Below are positions 1 through 7,915 of a stretch of DNA of 64,000 nucleotides, one piece after another. Below the pieces are notes generated by a model. The model saw nothing but the letters and a program-made list of their open reading frames with translations. It did no database searches and was not told the DNA's origin. Location: the NCBI RefSeq assembly GCF_028765165.1, contig NZ_JARADB010000001.1:1674001-1738000 (forward strand), in the 5' to 3' direction. The number at the start of each line of letters is the position of its first letter. The stretch's first letter is position 1. A program made the translations under genes and the position numbers. Origin of the DNA: Paenibacillus sp. MAHUQ-63. GTDB taxonomy: Bacteria; Bacillota; Bacilli; Paenibacillales; NBRC-103111.

Positions 1-16
1 GGCAACGATGTTCGGA

Positions 17-1318
17 TTACTTAATATTTTTCACAGCATCGTCGAGCACTTGTTTCGGATCTTTCAAATCATTAAGCGCTTGGAAGATCGCTTTCGTCTT
101 GAGGTAATCGGAGACCGCCGGCGTTTTCTCTTTAATATTGGTAGGCGCAATCTCGCTCTTCACGGAAATCAGAACATCCCATAAATTTTTACCGAAATAA
201 GCCGTAAATTTATTGTCCGCTTTCAGCGCCGGATCGTTCCAAACGTCCGAACGAATCGGATCGAAGCCGAGCTGTGACCAGATCTGGATGTTGCCCTCTT
301 TGGATAATTTGGCGTAGGACAGGAATTTCTTCGCGACATCTTGATTTTTGGACTGCTTCGTAATCACCGTTCCCGTACCGCCCATACCGGAGGAGCGCAT
401 TTCGCCTTGCTTGAAGACCGGCATCGGTTTAATGATGATCTTGCCTTTGAGGTCAGGCATATAGTCGGTGAAACGGCCCATATACCACATCGGCATCCAA
501 ACGGAAGCAGCGCCGCCTTTATTCATGAAGCCATAGTATTCTTCCGCATGGTGGAAGCCGCCAGGAGCCACGACAGCGACTTTCTCTTTCACGAGCTTCT
601 GCATGTAAGACAGCACTTCGTTGTTCGCTTGGTCGTTCAGCTTCACGTTGCCGCTCTTATCCAGGAAGTCCGAGCCATGCTGGACAACGAGCGGCCAATA
701 GCTCCATTGATCCGTCGTTTCGAGCGTCGTCATCGGCTTGCCGGTTTTCTCCAGCACCTGCTTACCGGCTATCTCATAATCATCCCACGTTTTGATGTTA
801 TCCGCATTGACGCCTGCTTTATCGAGGATTTCCTTGTTGTAGTAAATTACTTGGGCTCCGACGTGGTAATCGATTCCGTAATATTTGCCGTCTTTGGCAT
901 AGTTATCGAGTCGGGACATTACGAGGTTGGCTTTCTCCGGCTCGACGATATCGTTCAATTCGACCAGTTGGACGTCGCCTTTTAAGAAATTGCCGATTTT
1001 ACTGATTTCGATGTCCGCCATATCGGGTGCGCCCGTTCCGGATTGCAGCGCGACCAGCAGCTTGTTGTGGTTATCGTCATAAGGGAACGTCGTTGCTTCC
1101 AATTGAATCGTCTGCTCCGGATGCGCCTTGTTCCATGATTCCGCCATACTTTCAAAAAACTTCTGATGCAGCTCGTTGAACGTCCAGAAGCTCAGCTTCA
1201 CCGCACCTGATTTGGATGCGCTGTCATTGGACGAGGTGCTTGGACTGGATGTGCAAGCGGATAATAAAAGCATGGATGCCAGAACGGCGGCAGATGTAAC
1301 TTGCAGCTTTCTTTTCAT
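17..1318 (-). CDS. Sugar ABC transporter substrate-binding lipoprotein
   Basis: 433-residue family 1 extracellular solute-binding protein, expected to be tethered outside the membrane and to deliver a sugar or oligosaccharide to an ABC importer. A lipoprotein signal peptide is visible: basic start MKRK, hydrophobic core, lipobox LLLSAC with Cys22, then a Ser/Thr/Asn-rich linker before the mature fold begins at about residue 41 (KLSFWTF). The start is supported by AAGGGGGATC upstream. It is divergent from the GntR/PBP regulator at 1652, which probably controls it. The permeases would lie beyond the left edge, so the substrate cannot be inferred. Family assignment is secure; specificity is unknown. 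Confidence 0.9.
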   Translation of the reverse strand: MKRKLQVTSAAVLASMLLLSACTSSPSTSSNDSASKSGAVKLSFWTFNELHQKFFESMAESWNKAHPEQTIQLEATTFPYDDNHNKLLVALQSGTGAPDMADIEISKIGNFLKGDVQLVELNDIVEPEKANLVMSRLDNYAKDGKYYGIDYHVGAQVIYYNKEILDKAGVNADNIKTWDDYEIAGKQVLEKTGKPMTTLETTDQWSYWPLVVQHGSDFLDKSGNVKLNDQANNEVLSYMQKLVKEKVAVVAPGGFHHAEEYYGFMNKGGAASVWMPMWYMGRFTDYMPDLKGKIIIKPMPVFKQGEMRSSGMGGTGTVITKQSKNQDVAKKFLSYAKLSKEGNIQIWSQLGFDPIRSDVWNDPALKADNKFTAYFGKNLWDVLISVKSEIAPTNIKEKTPAVSDYLKTKAIFQALNDLKDPKQVLDDAVKNIK

Positions 1319-1651
1319 ACGATGGATCCCCCTTGATTGGATTTGGATTGATGATGGTTTGATGATGGGACTGAAGTGCGCCCGTTTAAAATGAACGAAG
1401 GTCGCATGTGATGATGGAGTTATTGATGGTACAAATGGGATGACATTTCTTGAGGCTGTGAGGCTGTTTCAGTGCTGGTTGAACCTTAGATTATCGTGTA
1501 AGCGCTTTACATATCGAATTATAGTACATAAAAACCTATAATCATATAACCAATTCAGTATAAAATTATGTTTATTATATTTAACATATTCCCAATTCGA
1601 CATTTACTGAGTACAATAAGGGTATAAAACGAGAAATCGGGTGGTGCGCGA
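1319..1651. promoter_or_regulatory. Divergent intergenic control region with a cre-like site
   Basis: This 333-bp gap separates the divergent sugar-binding protein and regulator genes. At 1497-1511 it holds TGTAAGCGCTTTACA, which is near-palindromic and one base longer than a standard CcpA catabolite-response element. The stretch from about 1510 to 1600 is distinctly A+T-rich and probably contains the promoters, but no well-spaced -35/-10 pair stood out. No small gene was recognised. Confidence 0.5.
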
Positions 1652-2752
1652 ATGAACAAAATTCCGCTCTATAAACAAATCTATCTATCCATTAAAGATA
1701 AAATTTTGACCGGAGAGCTTCGTCCCAAAGACCGCGTTCCTTCCGAACAGGAATTCATGGACGAATTCATGGTCAGCAAAATTACCGTGAAGAACGCCTT
1801 GGCTGCACTTGTAGACGAAGGACTGGTTACACGCATACAAGGCAAGGGAACGTTCGTAGCTTCCAATCCCACATCCCAGATACCGGATGCCAAAAGCCGT
1901 TATGTCGGAGCTGCCGGGCCAGTCGCCAACGGGAACTCCCCTGCGTCGCACGATTATATCGGGCTGGTTATTCCGACCATGAAAACAAAAGTCATTCAGC
2001 GGCTTGTGGATTATGTCGAATTATATGTGAAGGAAGCCGGTTACCAGCTGATCCTGCATATTACCAGGGAATCTTCACTGGAGGAATCTCATTCCGTCCA
2101 ACAATTGACGAATACGCAGGGAGTCCGGGGCATCATTGTTTTCCCTACGGAAGATGAGAGCTATAACGAATCGCTGCTTCGCCTGTCCCTGGATAAATAC
2201 CCTTTCGTGTTCATTGACCGTTATCTGCGCAATATCGATACCTATCGGATTACCTCCGATAATTGCGGCGGCGCCTATGAGACCGTCAGCAAGCTGCTGC
2301 AGCAAGGCCACCGGCAAATCGCGCTCATCTCGCCGGATAATACGAATACGACCATCGAGGACCGGACGCAGGGCTTTGAGAAAGCTTATATCGACAGCAA
2401 CATTCTTATTGATAAAAGCTTATGGTGCCACGTCCCGATCGACATCCTGAGAACCGGCGACACTTCGGCTTATGTCGTCAGCTTTCTGCAGCAGCATCCG
2501 AACATTACGGCTGTTTTTGCATTGACCGCCGAGATGGCGAGAATCACGCACCATGCGCTGCATGTGGAGGACGAGCTCAACCCGCACACCGTGCTGGTCT
2601 CCTTCGATGACCCGGAAATTCCGGGCATCTCGCACGTACTGCAGGATGAGCAGCAGATGGCGCTGTCCGCCGTTTCCATGCTGCTGGAGCAGTGCAACGG
2701 CAAGTACACGCCGCAGCGCGTTGAAGTGCCGGTGCAGTGGGTGGAGGTTTAA
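1652..2752 (+). CDS. GntR-family regulator with sugar-binding (LacI/PBP-like) domain
   Basis: 366 residues. The N-terminus (about 1-75) is a GntR winged helix: IPLYKQIYLSIKDKIL, then PSEQEFMDEF and the recognition-helix region SKITVKNALAALV followed by RIQGKGTFV. From about residue 105 to the end it resembles a periplasmic-binding-protein/LacI effector domain (IGLVIPTM, GIIVFPTED, FVFIDRYL, VLVSFDDPEIP). This GntR-PBP architecture is that of AraR-type sugar repressors in Firmicutes. It is transcribed divergently from a sugar-binding lipoprotein and is probably its sugar-responsive regulator. The ribosome site is weak (GGGTGGTGCGCGA). A long hairpin follows the stop codon. Confidence 0.88.
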   Translation: MNKIPLYKQIYLSIKDKILTGELRPKDRVPSEQEFMDEFMVSKITVKNALAALVDEGLVTRIQGKGTFVASNPTSQIPDAKSRYVGAAGPVANGNSPASHDYIGLVIPTMKTKVIQRLVDYVELYVKEAGYQLILHITRESSLEESHSVQQLTNTQGVRGIIVFPTEDESYNESLLRLSLDKYPFVFIDRYLRNIDTYRITSDNCGGAYETVSKLLQQGHRQIALISPDNTNTTIEDRTQGFEKAYIDSNILIDKSLWCHVPIDILRTGDTSAYVVSFLQQHPNITAVFALTAEMARITHHALHVEDELNPHTVLVSFDDPEIPGISHVLQDEQQMALSAVSMLLEQCNGKYTPQRVEVPVQWVEV

Positions 2753-2807
2753 GCTCCAGAGCTTGCTCTCCGCTGCAGCCAGGGACCGCAGCCTGGTAAG
2801 AACGAAT

Positions 2808-2873
2808 CCCGCCTCAACACAAAGAGCCGCGGCAGGTCATTCGACTTGTCGCGGCTCTTCGTGTTGAGGCGGG
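2808..2873. terminator. Long perfect-stem hairpin, probably a terminator
   Basis: An inverted repeat with about 30 paired bases per arm and a six-base loop near 2837-2842. The outer arm CCCGCCTCAACAC pairs with GTGTTGAGGCGGG, then after one mismatch AAGAGCCGCGG pairs onward with its complement. It lies about 55 bp after the GntR regulator and between convergent genes. There is no T-run on either side, so classical intrinsic termination is not assured. It could instead stabilise RNA 3' ends or form a cruciform. Confidence 0.55.
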
Positions 2874-2892
2874 GGCCTAGCAGCTCACCCCT

Positions 2893-3036
2893 GATTCTGT
2901 ATGAAAAATCATATAGAATCTCCATCGGAGCGCCAAATCCATGAATTGTATATGAAAAATCATATACATTCTCCACAAAAGCGCCCGGAGATCGCATCGC
3001 TCCTTCACCAGAGTATCAAAATTCATATACATTTCC
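2893..3036. repeat. REP-like hairpin repeats, left cluster
   Basis: Two clear and one degenerate copy of a small hairpin. Copy 1 (2893-2920) pairs GATTCTGTATGA with TCATATAGAATC around AAAA. Copy 2 (2943-2970) pairs GTATATGA with TCATATAC around AAAA. A decayed half-copy lies at 3011-3036. Copies 1 and 2 are 50 bp apart, and the spacers share TCC and GCGCC. The same family reappears at 32985-33117, about 30 kb away, also downstream of a gene. No ORF here has a ribosome site. Confidence 0.7.
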
Positions 3037-3069
3037 ACATTTGGCTCTTTCCCCGTGGCGCCGATTCAC

Positions 3070-4980
3070 TCACTCCTCCAGCTGCATCCACTCCGCATAC
3101 AGCTGCTCCAACCCCGCGTGCGCCGCTTCGCGCTCCGTCCACAGCCGGCTCAGCTCGCCATCCGGCTGCTCCATCTCCAGCGCGTCCAGCGCGCGGTCCA
3201 GCTCGCCAACCCGCGCCTCCGCCTCCGCGATCGCCTGCTCCAGCTTCTCCCGCGCGAACGCAGCCGTGCTGCGCGACTTCCCGCGCGGGGCCGCTTCCGC
3301 ACGCGGCTCCGCCTTGGCGGCGGCCTTCGGCAGTGCCGCCGCCTCCCGCGCCTCGCGCAGCTGCGCACGCTTCGCCTTGTAATCGTCGAAGCTGCCCAGA
3401 TAGACGGTGATGCGCCCCTGATCCAGCTCCCAGATTTTCCGGGACAGCCGGTTCATGAAGTACCGGTCATGCGTGACCGCCAGCACCGTGCCCGGAAACT
3501 CCTCGAGCGCTTCCTCCAGCGCCTCTCTTGAGGCGATGTCCATATGATTCGTCGGCTCATCCAGAATGAGCAGGTTCGGCTTCCGGAGCACAAGCAGCGC
3601 CAGCCTTAGCCGCGTCCATTCCCCGCCGGAGAGCGAGCTGACCGGCTTGAACACGTCCGCGCCATAGAACAAGTAAGCAGCTAACCTGCCCCGCGCTTCC
3701 CCTTCCTCCATCGCCGCTTCTTCGCAAAAGTATGCCAGAACCGTCATCTTCCCGTCCTCCGGATACTCCTGCTGCGCCAAGTATCCGATGTCCACGCGCG
3801 CGCCGATCTCCAGCTTGCCCTGATCCGGGCCCACTTCGCCAAGCAGCATCTGGAGCAGCGTCGTTTTCCCGGAACCGTTGTGTCCGACGAGCATCACCTT
3901 CTCACCGTATTCCAGCAGCCCGCTCGCCTGCTGCAGCAGCACTTTGTTCCCATAGCGCTTGCTCACGTTCTCGAAAGCAATGACCCGCTTCCCGGAACGG
4001 TCATCCACCTTCAAGGCGAACTCCGCCGCTTTGGGATCGAGCACCGGACGCTTCAGCTTCTCCATCCGGTCCAGCGCTTTCTGCATGGACGCCGCCCGGC
4101 GGAAGAACTTTTCGTTGCCGCCGATGCGCCCCCACTCCATCAGCTGCTTGATCGTCTCCTTCATCTTCCGGATCACTTTCTGCTGCTCCTGATAATCGGC
4201 GAATTGCTGCAGCAGCCGCGCCTCCTTCTCCTTCACATAGCCACTATACGAAGTCAAGTAGACCGCAGATTCCCCGTCTTCCAGCTCCACGATTTTCTCT
4301 ACGACACGGTCCAAAAAGTAGCGGTCATGCGACACAATGAAACAGGCGCCGTCATAATGAGTCAAATACTCTTCCAGCCACTCCACACCGGCCAGATCGA
4401 GATGGTTCGTCGGCTCGTCAAGCAGCAGCAGATCCGGCTTGCCGATCAGCTGGGAGGCCAATGCGATCCTCGTCTTCTCGCCGCCCGACAGCGAAGCGAA
4501 GCTCCGCCCGTACGTCTCCCGGGCAATCCGGAGCCCGTTCGCCACCTGATCGATCCGCGCATCGAGCTCATAGCCGCCTTCCCGCTCGAAGCGCTCCTGC
4601 AGCTGCGCATACCGCCCCAGCAGCTGCTCCAGCTGCCCGCCGGCTGCGGGATCCGCCATGCGCTGCTCCAGCTCCGTCATCGCGGCACGGCAAGCGAGCA
4701 GCTCCGCGAAGCTCGAAGCCAGCACATCGTACACGGTGCCGCCTTCCCATTCCGCTGGTATTTGCGCCAAATAGCCGATCCGCGTATCCTTGCGCACCGT
4801 CAGCTGCCCTTCGTCCGGCTTCTCCATTCTGGCGATGAGCCTCAGCAGCGTCGATTTGCCGCTTCCGTTGCGCCCGACCAGCCCGATGCGCTCCCCCTGA
4901 TGAATTTCGAAAGTAACATCCGCCAGCACCAGTTGGGCGCCATAGTATTTCTTCATATTTTGACCGTTTATAATTAACAT
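3070..4980 (-). CDS. ABC-F family ATPase, ribosomal-protection type
   Basis: 636 residues with two ABC cassettes in one chain and no membrane segments, the ABC-F layout of proteins that act on the ribosome. Walker A motifs are GRNGSGKST (about 36-44) and GHNGSGKTT. Signatures are LSGGEKTR and LSGGEWTR, and Walker B motifs are LLLLDEPTNHLD and LILDEPTNHMD. A basic inter-domain linker lies around KMKETIKQLMEWGRIG, and an Ala/Glu-rich coiled-coil tail fills the last 100 or so residues. The ribosome site AAGGAGG precedes the ATG by 10 bases. A leader peptide and terminator upstream (5025-5285) imply induction by a ribosome-targeting antibiotic. A housekeeping YdiF/Uup-like role remains possible because of the coiled-coil tail. 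Confidence 0.88.
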   Translation of the reverse strand: MLIINGQNMKKYYGAQLVLADVTFEIHQGERIGLVGRNGSGKSTLLRLIARMEKPDEGQLTVRKDTRIGYLAQIPAEWEGGTVYDVLASSFAELLACRAAMTELEQRMADPAAGGQLEQLLGRYAQLQERFEREGGYELDARIDQVANGLRIARETYGRSFASLSGGEKTRIALASQLIGKPDLLLLDEPTNHLDLAGVEWLEEYLTHYDGACFIVSHDRYFLDRVVEKIVELEDGESAVYLTSYSGYVKEKEARLLQQFADYQEQQKVIRKMKETIKQLMEWGRIGGNEKFFRRAASMQKALDRMEKLKRPVLDPKAAEFALKVDDRSGKRVIAFENVSKRYGNKVLLQQASGLLEYGEKVMLVGHNGSGKTTLLQMLLGEVGPDQGKLEIGARVDIGYLAQQEYPEDGKMTVLAYFCEEAAMEEGEARGRLAAYLFYGADVFKPVSSLSGGEWTRLRLALLVLRKPNLLILDEPTNHMDIASREALEEALEEFPGTVLAVTHDRYFMNRLSRKIWELDQGRITVYLGSFDDYKAKRAQLREAREAAALPKAAAKAEPRAEAAPRGKSRSTAAFAREKLEQAIAEAEARVGELDRALDALEMEQPDGELSRLWTEREAAHAGLEQLYAEWMQLEE

Positions 4981-5024
4981 CGTTAAGGATCCTCCTTGGT
5001 TGTGAGAGACCCTCCTGAACGCAG

Positions 5025-5057
5025 CAAAAAAGGCCGCAGGAAAATGCCTACGGCCTT
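5025..5057 (-). terminator. Attenuator terminator upstream of the ABC-F gene
   Basis: Read on the minus strand, AGGCCGTAGG pairs with CCTGCGGCCT over ten base pairs (one wobble) around a CATTTT loop and is followed by six T residues. It sits between the leader ORF stop (5079) and the ABC-F ribosome site, so it would stop transcription before the gene unless an alternative structure forms. Confidence 0.85.
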
Positions 5058-5078
5058 CGCGGATTCATCCGTCTGAGG

Positions 5079-5222
5079 TTAAGGTAGGTGTCTTCTCGTG
5101 AGTTGTGGTACCGTATGAGTGAAAATGGACAGACTTCTCCCGTCGACGGCAAAAGCATGAACGATGCCAGCCATCGCGATGGGTAACTGGCTCACACGGT
5201 TGTTCACGAACTCTCGATTCAT
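5079..5222 (-). CDS. Leader peptide of the ABC-F gene, 47 codons
   Basis: A 47-codon ORF beginning MNREFVNNRVSQ and ending QLTRRHLP. The ATG at 5222 is preceded by an excellent ribosome site, AAAGGAGGTGAAGGTAGG, much stronger than expected for a chance ORF. A longer frame reaches 5297, but its upstream codons lie across the predicted promoter. Bases 5074-5088, spanning the end of the ORF, are complementary at 13 of 15 positions to the ribosome-site region 5223-5237. An intrinsic terminator follows before the ABC-F gene. This arrangement matches ribosome-mediated attenuation known for ABC-F and erm resistance genes. The peptide itself matches no leader that I recognise. Confidence 0.75.
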   Translation of the reverse strand: MNREFVNNRVSQLPIAMAGIVHAFAVDGRSLSIFTHTVPQLTRRHLP

Positions 5223-5255
5223 CCTACCTTCACCTCCTTTCGTCATATGTAGTAA

Positions 5256-5285
5256 ATAGTACCATAACCATTGGTTAATTCGCAA
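5256..5285 (-). promoter_or_regulatory. Candidate promoter for leader peptide and ABC-F gene
   Basis: On the minus strand, TTGCGA (5280-5285) and TACTAT (5256-5261) are separated by 18 bases, each matching four of six consensus positions. Transcription would begin near 5249, leaving a short 5' region before the leader ATG at 5222. A small palindrome, AACCAATGGTT, occupies the spacer. Confidence 0.45.
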
Positions 5286-5434
5286 GATGAGGATCACCCA
5301 AGTTGTTCTTCAAGCATACGTAAGAAAAAACGTTAGAGAAAATGCTTCCTGCCGGCTGCCTGTCCTTTAGGGTATGACGAAGACCGACAATTTCTTCTAG
5401 TCATAGCTAAGAACACTTCCAGCAGGGTTATTGA

Positions 5435-5640
5435 GATTTGAAACGGAAATACAGGCCCTTATTGGGGCCAACTCAGCGATTTTCAGCCTCTAAGCGGAAA
5501 TACAGTGTCTTATTTGCCCCAAAAAGCTGACATCTTCGACCATCACCGCGCAATAGCGCATCTCATTTCCACCTCCCGGTCAAACAACTGTTTGGAGGCT
5601 TAATAACGCACCCTATTTCCGCCCCATTCTATTTTCAAGT
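5435..5640. repeat. Intergenic CGGAAATACAG / TTATTTGCCCC repeat element
   Basis: The 415-bp gap 5298-5712 has no credible gene. Within it CGGAAATACAG occurs twice in direct orientation (from 5444 and 5494), each followed by a CTTATT-GGGGCC or CTTATTTGCCCC tail. Reverse-oriented relatives (ATTTCC, CTATTTCCGC) occur near 5567-5630. The TTATTTGCC core is shared with the triplicated element at 60410-61400, suggesting related intergenic repeat families. The rest of the gap shows nothing recognisable. Confidence 0.5.
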
Positions 5641-5712
5641 AATGGGTAACCTTTCGGTCGCCGCAAACCAGCGGCTGCGGCTCCCACAGCCCTACATCTC
5701 AAAAAAACCGGG

Positions 5713-6615
5713 CTACTGCTCGCTGCGCATTTTGTCCATGACTTCCAAATGCAGAACCTGGAGAAATTTCTTAATATTGATCTTGCTTTTCTCCGTCTTC
5801 AAATTCTCATCGATTTCTTTCATCTTCGTGCGGACTTCCTGAAATTCGAAATACAGCGGCGCATAATGCTCGAACTTCGGATTGCTGTAATCCGTGAGCC
5901 CGATGCTGGCCAGATGGGTCAGCGCCGCCATGACCGCACGGCGAATCCGCTGCTCGGCGGCTTTCCCTTCCTTCTCCGCTTCGGCTTCCTTCAGCTTATG
6001 GCTGCGGGCCGCCGTCTCATACAGCTCCTTGAGCGGAGGAAGGCTGTCGCCCCGGTGATGCCGGACGAGATGCTCGACGATGTCGGTCAAGTCGCGGCTG
6101 CCGCTCTCCCCCACAATCCCCATATCCATCAGGATCGGCTGCATAATCTCGCGGACACTCCGCTTCTTGCGGGCGGCTTCCGGGGCTGCGCCAAGCAGGC
6201 TCAGCTTCGTTAACGATTGCTGAATCTCCTGCAGGGAACGGCTGATTTTCCACTGCTCGTTCACCTTGGAGAGCACCGCTTCCACTTCAATTTTGTTGAT
6301 CGGCTTTTGAATATAATATTCAACGCCGGCTTGGTAAGCTTTGCCGATCATTTCCTTATTTTCTATCTGCGATATCATGACATATTTCCCTTGAAACCCC
6401 TGCTCCTTGAGCCGGATGATCGTTTCAATGCCATCCTGATCCGGCATCAACAGGTCGATGACGACGACATCGGGCGACGTTTCGAGCAGCACGCGTTCCC
6501 CCTCGATCCCGCTCCCCGCCGTTCCGACGACTTCGCCCAATCCGCCTTTTTCGATAATTTTGTGCAGCATCAGCCTGCTTACCGCATCATCGTCTACAAT
6601 TCCGAATGACAGCAT
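5713..6615 (-). CDS. glnL: Response regulator, GlnL (YcbB) family
   Basis: 300 residues. The N-terminal receiver (1-120) has an acidic cluster at D8-D10, the phospho-acceptor Asp54 in VVIDLLMP, and Lys104 in YIQKPI. A helical linker leads to a C-terminal domain (about 150-300) resembling the YcbB/GlnL output domain rather than a standard OmpR or NarL helix-turn-helix. In B. subtilis, GlnK/GlnL responds to glutamine and activates glutaminase and glutamine-transport genes. Here the kinase gene ends 5 bp upstream, and both lie downstream of a glutamine-type ABC transporter on the same strand. The ribosome site AAGGAGCG is inside the kinase 3' end, suggesting translational coupling. Confidence 0.85.
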   Translation of the reverse strand: MLSFGIVDDDAVSRLMLHKIIEKGGLGEVVGTAGSGIEGERVLLETSPDVVVIDLLMPDQDGIETIIRLKEQGFQGKYVMISQIENKEMIGKAYQAGVEYYIQKPINKIEVEAVLSKVNEQWKISRSLQEIQQSLTKLSLLGAAPEAARKKRSVREIMQPILMDMGIVGESGSRDLTDIVEHLVRHHRGDSLPPLKELYETAARSHKLKEAEAEKEGKAAEQRIRRAVMAALTHLASIGLTDYSNPKFEHYAPLYFEFQEVRTKMKEIDENLKTEKSKINIKKFLQVLHLEVMDKMRSEQ

Positions 6616-6620
6616 GATCT

Positions 6621-7874
6621 CTACGCTCCTTTTTTCAACGTATCGGTCAATAAGGTAATGACGAATGTCGTCTGAGCATCCGGCTCGTCTGAGCGCAAAT
6701 GAATGTCGCCGCCCAAGGAATGCACAATATCCCGTACATGGGACAGCCCGATTCCGGTCGCGGCAAAGCCCTCCTGATTAAACTTGGTCGTATAGCCCGG
6801 TGCGAAAATCATCTCCCGCTCCAGCTCCGCAATACCCATCCCGGTATCCGATACGGTCAATATCGTTTCGGCCCCTTGCTCGCGTACACTGACATGAATC
6901 CGCCCATGTTCCTCGATCGCTTCCACAGCGTTGGAGAGCAAATTATTTAACACCGTTAACAAAGGGAGATAGTGATCCGAATCATAATCCGTTCGCAAGT
7001 CGGTCGTGAACTGAATGTGCTTGCCCAGCATACTGCTGTATCCGAGATTGGACTTGATTGCGAAATCCACAATCTCCGCCAGCCTCATGTCCGAGGCGAA
7101 TTCCCGGTCGAACAGCTTGAGCAGGCCGGCAAGGATGCGCTGGGAATCTTTCTTCACTTCATGAATTTGCTGGGTAATCTCCAGTATCGTACGCGCGTAG
7201 CTTTTCAACCCCGAGCCGTTCACTTTTTCATATAAATTGTGGCTCTTGGCCGTTAATCCTTCGATCGTCTCCATGGACTTGCGCAGATAAAAGACTTCGC
7301 CGTACAGCCCGCTGTTCGTATTCAGCATCTGCTCCATACGCTTCTGCTGCTCGTTGTGAAGGACGCGCATCTGATGAATCGTCACACTGCTGTAGATGCC
7401 CACTACGAAGTAGCTTCTAACGAGCGCGATCACCGAGATATAGACCAGCTGCTCCGAAAATTTGTACGGCGTATCGAAGATAAAGCTGCGCGCCAGCAGC
7501 TCGATCTCATTTGACATGAGGTCAATAAGGGAAAGGAACAATCCAAGGACAAGGGGATGTGACTTCCCCAATCTCGGTTTCACCAGGCTCATTCCGGCAG
7601 CGAAAGCCATATAATACAGCATCGCAGGCAGATGAACCTGTATGCACCAACCGAGCGAAACCGTTCCGTGCATCGTAACGCCGTCCTCCAGGGAACGGAA
7701 CAGGAGAACGGTCACCCCCGTGATGAGGCCCGTATACATGTAAGGCAAATGTTTGAGCAATAGCAGGCATAGAAGGAATGCGCTGCTGCCCAGGCCGATG
7801 CGAAACACTTCTCCGCTGAAAGGCGTGATTTTGAACTCTCCGGCAATCGCCGTCACGATCGCGATGAGAATCAT
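6621..7874 (-). CDS. glnK: Sensor histidine kinase, GlnK (YcbA) family
   Basis: 417 residues from the start preferred here, ATG 7874 with GAAGG seven bases upstream; the frame is open to 7958. About six membrane helices fill residues 1-165 with little extracytoplasmic sequence, so the signal is probably sensed in or near the membrane. The likely phospho-acceptor is His238 in QQIHEVKKD. The ATPase motifs are the N box (NNLLSNAVEAI, 310-320), DTGMGI (343-348) and GIGLSHV (374-380). The short helical kinase core fits the GlnK/CitA/DcuS-like group. It pairs with the response regulator immediately downstream. Residues upstream of ATG 7874 would overlap the TSUP gene. Confidence 0.82.
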   Translation of the reverse strand: MILIAIVTAIAGEFKITPFSGEVFRIGLGSSAFLLCLLLLKHLPYMYTGLITGVTVLLFRSLEDGVTMHGTVSLGWCIQVHLPAMLYYMAFAAGMSLVKPRLGKSHPLVLGLFLSLIDLMSNEIELLARSFIFDTPYKFSEQLVYISVIALVRSYFVVGIYSSVTIHQMRVLHNEQQKRMEQMLNTNSGLYGEVFYLRKSMETIEGLTAKSHNLYEKVNGSGLKSYARTILEITQQIHEVKKDSQRILAGLLKLFDREFASDMRLAEIVDFAIKSNLGYSSMLGKHIQFTTDLRTDYDSDHYLPLLTVLNNLLSNAVEAIEEHGRIHVSVREQGAETILTVSDTGMGIAELEREMIFAPGYTTKFNQEGFAATGIGLSHVRDIVHSLGGDIHLRSDEPDAQTTFVITLLTDTLKKGA

Positions 7875-7915
7875 TTGTAAGCCTTCGTTCTGTAAGCGTC
7901 TCAGCCGCTCACCCC

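Noticed and set aside
5642..5842. 66-codon plus-strand frame
   Set aside because: It overlaps the end of the GlnL-like gene on the other strand and has no ribosome site or recognisable product.
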